This document shows positions 1 to 8,740 of a stretch of 51,386 bases of DNA, one piece after another (the first letter of the stretch is position 1; the number at the start of each line of letters is the position of its first letter). Both the position numbers and the translations under genes were made by a program. Source of the stretch: Candidatus Pullichristensenella stercorigallinarum (GTDB taxonomy: Bacteria > Bacillota > Clostridia > Christensenellales > Aristaeellaceae); the NCBI GenBank assembly GCA_018712945.1, contig DVFZ01000078.1, forward strand, positions 1 through 51,386, given 5' to 3'. The notes under the pieces are model-generated. The model searched no databases. It was given only the letters and a program-made list of their open reading frames with translations, and was not told where the DNA came from.

Positions 1-2
1 AC

Positions 3-2336
3 ATCGAGGCCGAGGGCGAGCGCCCGCGCCTGAGCGCCGCTTCGCAGGATAAGTTCATGCAGGTGGACGGCGAATGGTTCAAGGATTTGAACGGCAACGG
101 CTCGCTGGATGTGTATGAAGACTGGCGCGCCGACATCGCCGACCGCGTCAGCGACCTGCTTTCGCAGATGACGCTGGATCAGAAACTTGGCGGCCTTGCC
201 AACTGCTTTACCGGCGGCGCGTTTTCGCCGATCTATCCGATGCAGGACGAATGGCTGCACAGCCAGGAAGATCACATTGAGATTGACGGGGTCAACTATC
301 GCCCCCTCTGGTATGAAATCACCCAGAATCACGTTACGCATTTTTCTTACAGCGCCGCGGGCACGCCCAAGGAGCAGCAGGATGTGCTTAACGCCATTCA
401 GGAGATCGGCGAAAACGCCAGCCTGGGCATTCCCATTTCGTTTGAAACGGACCGCCCCTACAACACCTGGGGCTCCATGGTCAATATGCCCTATTATGCG
501 TTTGGCGTTGCCCATGATCCCGAACTGCTTTACAATATGGTGGCGCAGTACTCCAAGGAAATGGCCGCAATGGGATACACCACCATTTTCCACAGCTATG
601 GCGTGGAGATCGGAAGCTGGTACGGCGATGAGGTGAACAACATTCGCGAGATGATCACCGCCGAAACCAAGGCATATGAGGAAAACGGCGTGCATGCCAT
701 GACCAAGCACTACATTGCCCGTGGCGGCCGCAACAGCTTTGGCGAAGCCCGTTCTGACGCGCAGCTTTGGGAAAACTGGATGGTTGGCTGGCGCGCAGCC
801 GTGCAGGACGGCAAGACCTCGACCATTATGATGAACAATGGCACGGGCCTGAACAATACCCCCATTCTCTACGATTCCGAAACCATTGGCTACCTGCGCA
901 ACGAACTCGGCTTTGACGGCGTGCTTTGCACCGACTGGCCGCTGTTCAACAACGAGATTTCCGCTACGGGCTTCACCAACGACGGTCAGGACCTGTCGCA
1001 GATGACGCCGGGCGAACTGTTCTGCCGCATGCTGGAATGTGGAATTGACCAGTTTGGCGTTTTCCGCGTCGAGCATGGCACGGATACGACGGATTTCTAT
1101 AAGTCCAACAGCTTTGACTCGATTTACTGGCCGGACACGATTAAGGAGCGCATTGAGGCCGGCGAGTTCTCTGAGGATATTGTGAACACCGCGATTTCCC
1201 GCGCCCTGCGCAATAAGTTCCGTCTGGGTTTGTTTGAAGACCCCTACAATTCCTATGACGAGCTGCTGGAGCTTTGCGCAAGCGATGAGTACAAGGCGGA
1301 ACCGTTTGAATTGACCACCACGCAGGACATTGTCCGCGCCCGTACCGATGAAATGAACGCCATGGATGAGGAGTTAATGGTCAAGTCCACAGTGCTCCTC
1401 AAGAACGACAACGATTTGCTGCCCCTGAGCGAAGGGATCAACGTTTATGTGGACAGCAACAATACGGAAGTGAAGGAAAAGGATGTGCCGGCCATTGGCG
1501 AGCACGCCACGATTGTGGAAACGATGGACGAGGCGGATGTGGTCATTGCCCATGTGACCGCGCTTGATGACGCCGCCGAATACATCGTTGATGATGCCAA
1601 TGCCGCAGGCAAGCCGGTCGTGCTTATCGTTGAGGCTTCGAACGATTACACAAGCGAGCCCTCGACGTATGAGGTGGAGAACTGCGACGCCATTCTTATG
1701 CAGACCTATGACAGCTCGCCCGACCATGGCTCGACGCTGGAGGGATTCTATCATTACTGCCATCCTGAGGTCACTGCGGACATGCTCTTTGGAGCGCGTG
1801 TGCCCAGCGGCAGCCTGGTTTACGAGATTGGCCGTACCGAGGATGACTACATCCTCTCCTGGGGCGATCTGCAGTTGGATATCGCCGCGGATGATGCGAC
1901 CAGGCTGTATCTGGCCGCCGCCATCCGCAACGACCCCGATATGCTCGTTCCCAACAACCTGGGCGATGTGCTGTATACCTCCAATTTCGGCATGACCTAT
2001 GGCGAGCAGCCCGATTTCGATTTCAATACGCTCATCGTTCCCAAGGAGATTCAGGAAGTCGAAGAAGAATCGCGCGGCAGCATGCGCACGGTTACAAAGG
2101 CGGTTGAAAAGGTTCAGACGGCTGGCGAGCCCTTTGAGATCAGCTTTATCGCGCAGAACAATGGCGCCGACGGCTACTTCTATGCGGATGTCTACGACGG
2201 AGACGAATTGATCGCTTCGAAGTTCATGGCGCTGGATGCGGGCCAGTTCCGCATTGTCACGATCGAGTTGACGCTGGATGCCGGCGTGCATGAGATCTCT
2301 GTTTGCGGCCTGACGAAGACCATCACCGTGGAATAA
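3..2336 (+). CDS. Glycoside hydrolase family 3 beta-glycosidase (5' truncated)
   Basis: The reading frame is open from base 3, so the true start lies left of the window; the first internal ATG is at 57. Family 3 enzymes are retaining exo-glycosidases that release glucose, xylose or related units. Numbered from that ATG, the usual order is visible: an N-terminal TIM barrel, a lysine-histidine pair in MTKHY near 216, and the nucleophile aspartate in GVLCTDW near 293. The (alpha/beta)6 domain follows (STVLLKNDNDLLPL near 442) and a fibronectin III-like tail runs from about 660. The visible part is about the normal length for a GH3 enzyme with the tail, so probably only a short N-terminus is missing. 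The signal peptide, if any, is outside the window, so location is unknown. A strong terminator follows. Family is sure; substrate is not. Confidence 0.9.
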   Translation: MEAEGERPRLSAASQDKFMQVDGEWFKDLNGNGSLDVYEDWRADIADRVSDLLSQMTLDQKLGGLANCFTGGAFSPIYPMQDEWLHSQEDHIEIDGVNYRPLWYEITQNHVTHFSYSAAGTPKEQQDVLNAIQEIGENASLGIPISFETDRPYNTWGSMVNMPYYAFGVAHDPELLYNMVAQYSKEMAAMGYTTIFHSYGVEIGSWYGDEVNNIREMITAETKAYEENGVHAMTKHYIARGGRNSFGEARSDAQLWENWMVGWRAAVQDGKTSTIMMNNGTGLNNTPILYDSETIGYLRNELGFDGVLCTDWPLFNNEISATGFTNDGQDLSQMTPGELFCRMLECGIDQFGVFRVEHGTDTTDFYKSNSFDSIYWPDTIKERIEAGEFSEDIVNTAISRALRNKFRLGLFEDPYNSYDELLELCASDEYKAEPFELTTTQDIVRARTDEMNAMDEELMVKSTVLLKNDNDLLPLSEGINVYVDSNNTEVKEKDVPAIGEHATIVETMDEADVVIAHVTALDDAAEYIVDDANAAGKPVVLIVEASNDYTSEPSTYEVENCDAILMQTYDSSPDHGSTLEGFYHYCHPEVTADMLFGARVPSGSLVYEIGRTEDDYILSWGDLQLDIAADDATRLYLAAAIRNDPDMLVPNNLGDVLYTSNFGMTYGEQPDFDFNTLIVPKEIQEVEEESRGSMRTVTKAVEKVQTAGEPFEISFIAQNNGADGYFYADVYDGDELIASKFMALDAGQFRIVTIELTLDAGVHEISVCGLTKTITVE

Positions 2337-2358
2337 CGCCACAAACACGTCCCCTTTC

Positions 2359-2391
2359 GCCGGGGCGGGCTTCGCGCCCGCCCCGGCTTTT
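2359..2391 (+). terminator. Intrinsic terminator after the GH3 gene
   Basis: A perfect 12-bp GC-rich stem (gccggggcgggc and its complement) with a 5-base loop is followed by TTTT. It starts 23 bases after the GH3 stop. Confidence 0.85.
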
Positions 2392-2439
2392 GCTATCCAA
2401 AAGTGCAGAATGTTGCAAGGGGTTGTGCTGGATTTTCCA

Positions 2440-2468
2440 TTGTGAATTTATGAAAAACGCCGTATAAT
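2440..2468 (+). promoter_or_regulatory. Sigma-70 type promoter for the CBM9-like gene
   Basis: TTGTGA, a 17-base spacer and a perfect TATAAT lie between the GH3 terminator and the gene starting at 2537. The spacing and location fit a housekeeping promoter, leaving a leader of about 60 bases. Confidence 0.6.
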
Positions 2469-2536
2469 GGTATTGTCGATAAAGGCAGAGCATGCCTGAG
2501 AGAAAATTGGCGCAAGCCGGAATGGAGTTGTGAACA

Positions 2537-3319
2537 TTGAAAAGGATTTCCAAGTTGCTTGTGTTGGTTCTGGCCCTGAGCATGGCCTTTACCGCTGCCT
2601 TCGCAGAGGGGGAAGCCCCCACCGCCACCGCCTATAAGGCCAGCGCGCCCATCACCGTGGACGGCGATCTGAGCGAGTGGACGCTGGATTCGCCCATCGT
2701 CATCGACCAGGAAAGCCAGGTCATCCGCGATCTGAGCTTCTGGCAGGGCGCTTCCGACCTGAGCTGCACCGTGTATGTGATGTACGACGAAACCAACCTC
2801 TATCTGGCGGTGGACGTCACCGAGGATACGCCCTTTGGCGCCATTGAAATGCTGCCCCTGGACGGCGAGGACAACTTCAAAATCTACATCTCCACCGACC
2901 CGGCCGCCGACCCGGCCCGCACCGAATATGGCACCAACGATTTCCTGCTTTACCTCATCGTGGACAACAACTACTGGGACACCGCCTTTGACCGCAGCAT
3001 GATCGAAAAGGATTCCCTGGAGCGCTTCACCTCCAAGGGCATGGACGGCGGCGAGGACGTGCTCGAAGGCTATGAGCGCGCGGCGGCCACCACCTCCACC
3101 GGCTTCATCTTCGAGGCCGTGATCCCCTGGGCGAACTTCTCCAACGACCGCATCCCGGTTTATACCCCGGCCAGCGGCGATACCATCAAGTTCGACTTCG
3201 CCATCACCGATATCTCCTACCCCTGCCCGGGCACCGAGTATATCCCGCAGATGGCCTGGACGGGCGATCTGTCCATCAACACCAACCCCTCCCTGTGGGG
3301 CAATCTGACGTTTGAATAA
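2537..3319 (+). CDS. Secreted CBM9-like carbohydrate-binding protein
   Basis: The start is TTG, with GGAG nine bases upstream. Residues 1-23 form a signal peptide (KR then a hydrophobic run ending AFAEG), so the protein is exported. The rest reads as one CBM9/DOMON-like beta-sandwich: it opens with ITVDGDLSEW, has the NLYLAVDV strand, and ends with VIPWANF and a final beta-rich segment. Such modules bind sugars or reducing ends of polysaccharides; no catalytic domain is attached. It lies between a GH3 enzyme and a beta-helix protein, which suggests a carbohydrate-capture role. It has no cell-wall anchor or lipobox. The fold assignment is fairly firm; the ligand is unknown. Confidence 0.75.
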   Translation: MKRISKLLVLVLALSMAFTAAFAEGEAPTATAYKASAPITVDGDLSEWTLDSPIVIDQESQVIRDLSFWQGASDLSCTVYVMYDETNLYLAVDVTEDTPFGAIEMLPLDGEDNFKIYISTDPAADPARTEYGTNDFLLYLIVDNNYWDTAFDRSMIEKDSLERFTSKGMDGGEDVLEGYERAAATTSTGFIFEAVIPWANFSNDRIPVYTPASGDTIKFDFAITDISYPCPGTEYIPQMAWTGDLSINTNPSLWGNLTFE

Positions 3320-3415
3320 GGCATTCTTTGTACGCCTCCTTCTTTCCCTGCCCGGTGGAGCAGACGCGCTTCGCCGGGCGCGCTTTTGGAAACCGGCTGG
3401 AAAAGGGGTGCCCGT

Positions 3416-4867
3416 ATGAAAAAGGTTCTGTTTTTGGCCGCGCTTTTGACGCTGCTTTTCACCGGCTTTGCCCTTGCCGGGGAAATCACCGTGGGCGCGG
3501 GCGGGGACTGCGCCACGCTCACCGAGGCCTTGGCGCGGGCGTCGGACGGCGATACGCTGCGCCTGCTTTCCGGAAAGCACCTGGAAAGCGAGGAAAATTA
3601 CCCCATAGTCGTGGAAAAATCCGTCGCCATCGTCGGCGGGGAGGGGGCCGTGCTGGCGGGCGTGCCCTTCCAGAGCATTCTGGAAATCACCGCCGAAAAC
3701 GTGCGCGTTGAAAACGTGCGCTTCGAGCTTTTGCGCTATGGCATCAAGAACCTGGCCGACGGCCTGACGGTGGAAAATTGCGATTTCGCGCTCGCCGACG
3801 AAACCTACCGCGTCTCCTCCTGCGGCCTCTGGCTGGCGGGCGCGTACAACTGCACGGTGCGGGACTGCGATTTCACCGGCTGCGGCATGTGCGTGGCCGG
3901 GCCGCCGCTGTCCGAGCGCAGCAGCGCCATGCCGGTGCTCACCGGCCTGTTTGAAGTCGGAGAGGACCCGGCGCTGTTCACCTCGCATACCATACAGGGC
4001 AACACCGTCAACGGCAGGCCCTACTATTTCATCATCAACCAGGATGGTGCGGTGGTGCCCGCCGATGCGGGCGGCGCGCTGGTGGCCTGCTGCGAAGGCG
4101 TGCTGTGCGAGGGGTTGGACGTGTCCGAAAGCTCCATGGGCGTCCAGATTGTGCACAGCAGCGGCGTGATTTTGCGCGACTGCGTTGCCGACCGCTGCGG
4201 CGTGTTCGGCATCTACCTGGCCTATATCGACGGCGGCCGCCTGGAAAACGTCTCCTGCCGCCAGTCCAACCACGCCATCGACCTGCGCGACGTGCAATCC
4301 CTGGTGGTCACAGGCTGCGAGACGGTGGACAGCGAACAGGGGATTTTCCTTTCCTGGGCGTTTGACACCATCGTGGAAAAGTGTACGGTGACAAACTGCG
4401 GCTTTGGCTACTTCGCCGCCGCCGGCGAGGGCAACGTGCTCACCGACTGCGTTTTCACCGGCAATGAAACCGGCGTCTACCTGCAAAACGAGGCGGACGC
4501 GCTGGTGTGGGACAACGATATCACCGGCAGCGGCGCGGCGGGCGTGCGCGTGCTCAAATCGCCCTGCCACTTGCTGGACAACCGCATCCACGACAACTGG
4601 GTGGGCGTACTGGCGGCCGAAACCGCGCCCATGACCATGCTGGGCAACGCGCTGGAGGGCAACGTTTCCACGGCGCTGTATATGCGCCAGATCACCCGCG
4701 GCGTGATCGCGGGCAACACCTTCAGCGGCGAAACCCCGTTCCTGGAGCTGGACGAGGCGGTTTCGCACACGCTGGTGGAAAACAACGTCTTTGAAGGCAC
4801 GATGGCGCAGGTCGTAAGCAACCTGAGCGCGCCGCTGGACTTGAGCCACAACCAGTGGGCGGGCTGA
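3416..4867 (+). CDS. Secreted right-handed parallel beta-helix protein (NosD/pectate-lyase-like)
   Basis: The ATG at 3416 is preferred over one at 3386 because it begins a clean signal peptide (MKKVLFLAALLTLLFTGFAL) and has AAGGGG upstream. After cleavage, about 460 residues consist of short repeats of the type V.NC.F..., G..., and N.I..N of a right-handed beta-helix, as in NosD/CASH and pectin-lyase-like proteins. The opening GGDCATLTEALARA matches the entry strand and helix of such folds. Many beta-helix proteins are polysaccharide lyases or epimerases, but no catalytic signature can be identified here. The gene follows the CBM9-like gene by about 100 bases and is probably cotranscribed with it. 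Confidence 0.75.
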   Translation: MKKVLFLAALLTLLFTGFALAGEITVGAGGDCATLTEALARASDGDTLRLLSGKHLESEENYPIVVEKSVAIVGGEGAVLAGVPFQSILEITAENVRVENVRFELLRYGIKNLADGLTVENCDFALADETYRVSSCGLWLAGAYNCTVRDCDFTGCGMCVAGPPLSERSSAMPVLTGLFEVGEDPALFTSHTIQGNTVNGRPYYFIINQDGAVVPADAGGALVACCEGVLCEGLDVSESSMGVQIVHSSGVILRDCVADRCGVFGIYLAYIDGGRLENVSCRQSNHAIDLRDVQSLVVTGCETVDSEQGIFLSWAFDTIVEKCTVTNCGFGYFAAAGEGNVLTDCVFTGNETGVYLQNEADALVWDNDITGSGAAGVRVLKSPCHLLDNRIHDNWVGVLAAETAPMTMLGNALEGNVSTALYMRQITRGVIAGNTFSGETPFLELDEAVSHTLVENNVFEGTMAQVVSNLSAPLDLSHNQWAG

Positions 4868-4937
4868 GCGCGCCGCGGGGATTTTTCGCGGGCCAAAGCC
4901 GCCCCGCCGCCAAAGGGCGGCAAGCCAAAACGCATGG

Positions 4938-4973
4938 ACGCCGGAAGCCCATATACGGGGGCTTCCGGCGTTT
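4938..4973. terminator. Bidirectional terminator between convergent operons
   Basis: A 13-bp perfect stem (acgccggaagccc and its complement) with an 8-base loop lies between the rightward beta-helix gene and the leftward dhaL. It is followed by TTT on the plus strand and by GTTTTGG downstream on the minus strand, so it can serve both units. Confidence 0.75.
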
Positions 4974-5066
4974 GCGCCGCACGGGCAAAACCCGCAAACG
5001 CGAAAATTGCCGCGCGCCGGGGCGGCGGGGGCCATGGCCGCTTTCCGCCGCCGCGCGCGTTTTTGC

Positions 5067-5717
5067 TCAGGGGCACAGGTAGTTGTACATGCCCAGAATC
5101 ATGTAATAGCCAGCCACGGCGCCCTGGTCGGGCACGCCGGCGCACTTTGCGGCGTGAACGGCGGCCTTGCCGAAAACCGGCGTCATGGCCTTGGTTTTCT
5201 CCACGCCCTCCGCTGCGGCTTCCAGCGCCGCCTTGATCACCGCCTGCGGCGTGGCCGCCGCGTTTTCCTCTGAGCAGGAGCGCGCCGCATCCGCCGCCGG
5301 TTTCACCGCGTCGTAGATCGTCCGCTGCCCCTGGGCGCACTTGCCTCTTTTTTGCACGCCCGCCGCGAAGCCTTCGAGGTAATCCGCCAGGCCCGCGCCG
5401 TCTATTTCGCTTCGGCCCTTGAGCGCCTTGCCGCCCTCCATTACCCCGCTGGACATCAAAAAGCCCATCGTCGAGGGCACCAGCGACGACATCTTCATGC
5501 CCGCCTTCATCAGCAGCTTGCCCACGTCGCCCGCGGCGCTTTCCGCCTCCGCGCGCATCAGCTCCGGCAGGGCGGCAAAGCCCTTGCTCATGGTAAGCCC
5601 CAGGTCGCCGTCGCCGAGCTTCGCGTCCATTGCGCACAGTTCCTCCCGCTTCTGCGTGAAGAGCGCGCCCACGCTGGCAAACAAACCGGCCAACTGTTCA
5701 AACCCCACGTTTTCCAT
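5067..5717 (-). CDS. dhaL: Dihydroxyacetone kinase ADP-binding subunit DhaL
   Basis: This is the DAK2-domain subunit, which holds the nucleotide and passes phosphate to the substrate on DhaK. The metal- and nucleotide-binding aspartates are in DAKLGDGDLGLTM (D31, D36, D38), and the glycine-rich STMG element is near residue 82. At 216 residues it is of normal length. It lies 24 bases downstream of dhaK and is the last gene of the leftward operon, ending at the 4938 terminator. No dhaM phosphodonor subunit lies in the window, so phosphate would have to come from a DhaM encoded elsewhere or from another donor. Confidence 0.92.
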   Translation of the reverse strand: MENVGFEQLAGLFASVGALFTQKREELCAMDAKLGDGDLGLTMSKGFAALPELMRAEAESAAGDVGKLLMKAGMKMSSLVPSTMGFLMSSGVMEGGKALKGRSEIDGAGLADYLEGFAAGVQKRGKCAQGQRTIYDAVKPAADAARSCSEENAAATPQAVIKAALEAAAEGVEKTKAMTPVFGKAAVHAAKCAGVPDQGAVAGYYMILGMYNYLCP

Positions 5718-5741
5718 CGGTTTTTCTCCTTTTGGCGCGCC

Positions 5742-6734
5742 TCAGCGCTGGCAGATGAACGGCGTATCCACCGGATGCTCCATATAGCGCTTCAGCGTCG
5801 CATTCATCTTGCAGATCGAAATTGACGCGCCCGCCATTTCCATGGAAGTGGCGTATTCGCCCACGATGGTGCGGTAGATTTGCACGCCCCTGGCCTTGAG
5901 CAGTTCCGTAACGTCGTTGGAAAGGATGTACAATTCTTCCAGACAGGTCGCGCCCAGCCCGTTGATCAGCAGGGCGACCTCTTCCCCGGCGGCCACGGGC
6001 ATATCGCCCAGCAGCGCCTCCAGGGATTCCTCCGCGATGGCGCGGGAGGTTTTCAGGGGGCCGTTCCACACGCCCGGCTCGCCGTGGATGCCCATGCCCA
6101 TGGCCATTTCGCCCTCGGCCAGCTCGAAGTTCGCATGGCCGACCTCGGGGATGATGCAGGGCGTGAGGGCAAAGCCCACCGTGCGCGTGTTGTCCTTGGC
6201 CAGTTGGGCGGCGGCGAGCACATCGTCAAGGCTGCCGCCCTCGTCCGCCGCCGCCCCGGCGGCTTTGAACATGAAGTAGATGCCAGCCACGCCGCGGCGG
6301 GTGGCCGGGTCGGCGTTGGAGTACACGTCGTCCGCGCCGACGATGCTCTTGCAGGCGATGTCGTCCATTTCGCACATCTCTGTGGCCATATCGAAGGTCA
6401 TGATGTCGCCCGTATAGTTGCCATACAGGTACAAAACGCCCTTGCCGGCCTCCACTTCCCGGGCGATGTTGTAAATCTGCTCCGGAGACGGCGACTGAAA
6501 CACGCCGCCCACGCCGCAGCCGTCGATCAGCCCATCGCCCACATAGCCCAGGAACAGGGGCAGGTGCCCGGCGCCGCCGCCGGTGATGATGGCCACCTTG
6601 CCCGGCTTCTTTTTCGCCGTGCAATAGCAGCGCAGATCCCCCTGCGCGCACTTTACCTTGTCCGCGTGCGCGGCGTAGATGCCCTTGAGCATCTCGTCCA
6701 CATAGTCGCCCGGCAGGTTGATGATCTTTTTCAT
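5742..6734 (-). CDS. dhaK: Dihydroxyacetone kinase-like substrate-binding subunit DhaK
   Basis: The ATG at 6734 has AAAGGAGGAA upstream. The DAK1 fold is clear: GGGAGHLP (His57), the NYTGDIM segment, the aspartate of GADDVYSNAD, and GIHGEPG near residue 217. That last histidine forms the hemiaminal with the carbonyl of dihydroxyacetone in studied enzymes. Where typical DhaK has GHEPxH, this protein has GHLPLF, replacing a glutamate and a second histidine near the active site. This suggests a substrate other than dihydroxyacetone; erythrulose kinases belong to the same family. It is translated just ahead of dhaL, and the position in a sugar-acid locus fits phosphorylation of a short hydroxy-ketone or aldehyde product. 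Confidence 0.88.
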   Translation of the reverse strand: MKKIINLPGDYVDEMLKGIYAAHADKVKCAQGDLRCYCTAKKKPGKVAIITGGGAGHLPLFLGYVGDGLIDGCGVGGVFQSPSPEQIYNIAREVEAGKGVLYLYGNYTGDIMTFDMATEMCEMDDIACKSIVGADDVYSNADPATRRGVAGIYFMFKAAGAAADEGGSLDDVLAAAQLAKDNTRTVGFALTPCIIPEVGHANFELAEGEMAMGMGIHGEPGVWNGPLKTSRAIAEESLEALLGDMPVAAGEEVALLINGLGATCLEELYILSNDVTELLKARGVQIYRTIVGEYATSMEMAGASISICKMNATLKRYMEHPVDTPFICQR

Positions 6735-6762
6735 GTGGTTTCCTCCTTTGGCCGCGACCGGC

Positions 6763-7728
6763 TCAGCGCGGCTTGTTGACCCAGTAGCGCGGCTCCCTGC
6801 CCGCCAGAACGTCGGCCACGCCCTGCGATACGCAGAGGCTGACGTTGCGGTAGGCCTCGTAGGATTCCGCGCCGATGTGCGGCGTGCAAACGACGTTGTA
6901 TTGGAAAATTTCCGCGCCGCGCGGCAGGGGTTCGATTTCAAAGGCGTCCAGCGCCGCGCCAGCGAGGTGGCCTTCGCGCAGGGCCTGCGTCAGCGCGTCC
7001 AAATCCACCAGGCCGCCGCGCGCGGCGTTGATTAGGTAGGCGCCCTTCTTCATGCGCGCAAACATTTCCCGGTTAAACATGTGGTGGGTTTGGCTGGTGG
7101 CGGGGATGTGCAGGCTGACCACGTCGCTGGTGGAAATCACCTCGTCCAGCGCGCAGGGTTGCACGCCCAGCTGCGCGGCCTTTTCCGCGTCCATGTAAAT
7201 ATCGTAGGCCTTGACGTTTACCTCGAAACCGGCCAGCTTTTTCGCCACCAGGCGGGCGATGGCGCCAAAGCCGACCAGGCCGACCGTTTTGCCCTTGAGT
7301 TCGGCGCCGATCTTGCGGGGCCACTTGCCCTCTTCCAGTTCCTTATGGGTGGAGATGACTTCGCGCAGCAGGTCGAGGATGAAGCATACGGTCAATTCCG
7401 CCACGGCGTTGGAGTTCTGCCCGGGGGCGTTTAAGACCTTTACCCCATGGCGGCTGGCGGCGTCGAGGTCGATATTGTCCACCCCCACGCCGAACTTGGC
7501 CACGGCCTTCAATTTGCCAGCCAGCTTGAACACGTCCTCGTTGTACTGGTCCATGCCGATGATGGCCGCGTCGATATCGCCGATGATTTCCCGGAGCTCC
7601 TCGTAGCTGTAAGCGGGGAAGGAGCGGGTTTTGTCATAGACGACCTGATGGCCTTCCTTTTCCAAAAGCGCCCATGCCTCCTGGCAGAGCGTATCAAAAT
7701 GCGAAGCGGAAACAAGTACCTTGCCCAT
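6763..7728 (-). CDS. D-isomer-specific 2-hydroxyacid dehydrogenase (SerA-like)
   Basis: The ATG at 7728 is chosen over a GTG at 7737 because GAGGTG sits seven bases before it. The protein has the two-domain fold of NAD-linked D-2-hydroxyacid dehydrogenases. The Rossmann motif is GFGAIA near 152, with alanine in place of the last glycine. The catalytic arginine is in NAARGG (R237), the acidic partner in DAFEIEP (264/266) and the histidine in TPHIG (H284). At 321 residues it lacks the C-terminal ACT domain of many serine-pathway SerA proteins. Its place between the aldolase and kinase genes points to a sugar-breakdown product such as glyoxylate, hydroxypyruvate or a hydroxyacid rather than serine synthesis. 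Confidence 0.85.
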   Translation of the reverse strand: MGKVLVSASHFDTLCQEAWALLEKEGHQVVYDKTRSFPAYSYEELREIIGDIDAAIIGMDQYNEDVFKLAGKLKAVAKFGVGVDNIDLDAASRHGVKVLNAPGQNSNAVAELTVCFILDLLREVISTHKELEEGKWPRKIGAELKGKTVGLVGFGAIARLVAKKLAGFEVNVKAYDIYMDAEKAAQLGVQPCALDEVISTSDVVSLHIPATSQTHHMFNREMFARMKKGAYLINAARGGLVDLDALTQALREGHLAGAALDAFEIEPLPRGAEIFQYNVVCTPHIGAESYEAYRNVSLCVSQGVADVLAGREPRYWVNKPR

Positions 7729-7738
7729 TTTTTTCACC

Positions 7739-8647
7739 TCACAAAGTCAAGGAAAGGCCGGCCCCGGCGCAGATTTCCTCCAGCTGCGCGCGCAGGGCCT
7801 CCACTTCCTCGCGCGGGAGATCCAACTGCGGCTTGCGCATATGGCCCGCGTCGATGCCGCGCATCTTCAGCGCCTCTTTGAAGTAGGACATGTTCGCGCC
7901 GCCACGCAGGGCGTCCACCAGCTTCACGCAAACCTTCTGGCGCTTCTGCGCAAGCTCCAGGTCGCCGTGGCAATAGGCGCTGTAGACATCCACAAAGGGT
8001 TCGGGGAACACGCCGGCCACGCCGGAAACGGAACCCTTGCAGCCCACCGCCAGCATGGCCACCAGCGCGCGGTCGCAGCCGTGGAGCACGCTGAAGGCGC
8101 CGCCGGCGATGTTGGTATAGTCGATGGTGCGGTTGATGTCGGCAAAGCTGTACTTGATGCCGACCACGTTTTTGCAGCGCTCCGCCACCCGGCGGGCCAC
8201 TTCCGGCTTCAGGTCGTTGGCGGCGCACTGGGGGATGTTGTAAAGGTAGATGGGGAAATCGGGCACGGCGCTGGCCACGGCCACGTAGTACTCCTCCAAC
8301 TCACGATCGTTCGCGCCGAAGAACTCGGGGGTGACGACGCCCGCGCCGTCCGCGCCGATTTCCTGGCTGTGGCGCACCAGTTCGATGGTATCCTCCTGAT
8401 TCATGGCGCCGCAGTGGATAAACACATTGACCCTGTGCGCGGCGGTATTGACCACCGTTTCGGCCACCTTTTTGCGCTCTTCCACGCTCATGCGAAGCAT
8501 TTCGCCCGTGGTGCCGCAGGGATAAAGGCAGTTTACGCCCTTGTCGATCAGCATCTGCGTCAGCTGCGCCACGCCGTCCAGGTTCACCTGGCCGTCTTCG
8601 TCGAAGGGGGTGACCATCGCTACTGTAATGCCGTAGAGTTCTTTCAT
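7739..8647 (-). CDS. DapA-family aldolase/lyase
   Basis: The ATG at 8647 has AGAGGG eight bases upstream; a TTG at 8653 is in frame but badly placed. This is a class I Schiff-base TIM barrel. It shows the family signature PCGTTGE (T46, T47), the tyrosine in YLYN (Y136) and the Schiff-base lysine in GIKYS (K165). The family includes dihydrodipicolinate synthase, N-acetylneuraminate lyase and 2-keto-3-deoxy-aldonate aldolases or dehydratases. Because it lies between an IlvD/EDD dehydratase and a hydroxyacid dehydrogenase, cleavage of a 2-keto-3-deoxy sugar acid to pyruvate and an aldehyde is more likely than lysine synthesis. Ten bases separate it from the next gene. Confidence 0.85.
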   Translation of the reverse strand: MKELYGITVAMVTPFDEDGQVNLDGVAQLTQMLIDKGVNCLYPCGTTGEMLRMSVEERKKVAETVVNTAAHRVNVFIHCGAMNQEDTIELVRHSQEIGADGAGVVTPEFFGANDRELEEYYVAVASAVPDFPIYLYNIPQCAANDLKPEVARRVAERCKNVVGIKYSFADINRTIDYTNIAGGAFSVLHGCDRALVAMLAVGCKGSVSGVAGVFPEPFVDVYSAYCHGDLELAQKRQKVCVKLVDALRGGANMSYFKEALKMRGIDAGHMRKPQLDLPREEVEALRAQLEEICAGAGLSLTL

Positions 8648-8740
8648 TTTCAACGCCCTCTCATGATTCTTAAGTTCTATATCCAGACCCGCCGCGCCGC
8701 GCGGCCGGGGTCGGGATGCGCTGTGTTTTGAAACGCCGCC

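Noticed and set aside
2393-5035. An 880-codon reverse frame opposite the CBM9-like and beta-helix genes
   Set aside because: It is an antisense shadow caused by GC-rich codon bias; the forward genes have signal peptides, ribosome sites and recognisable folds.
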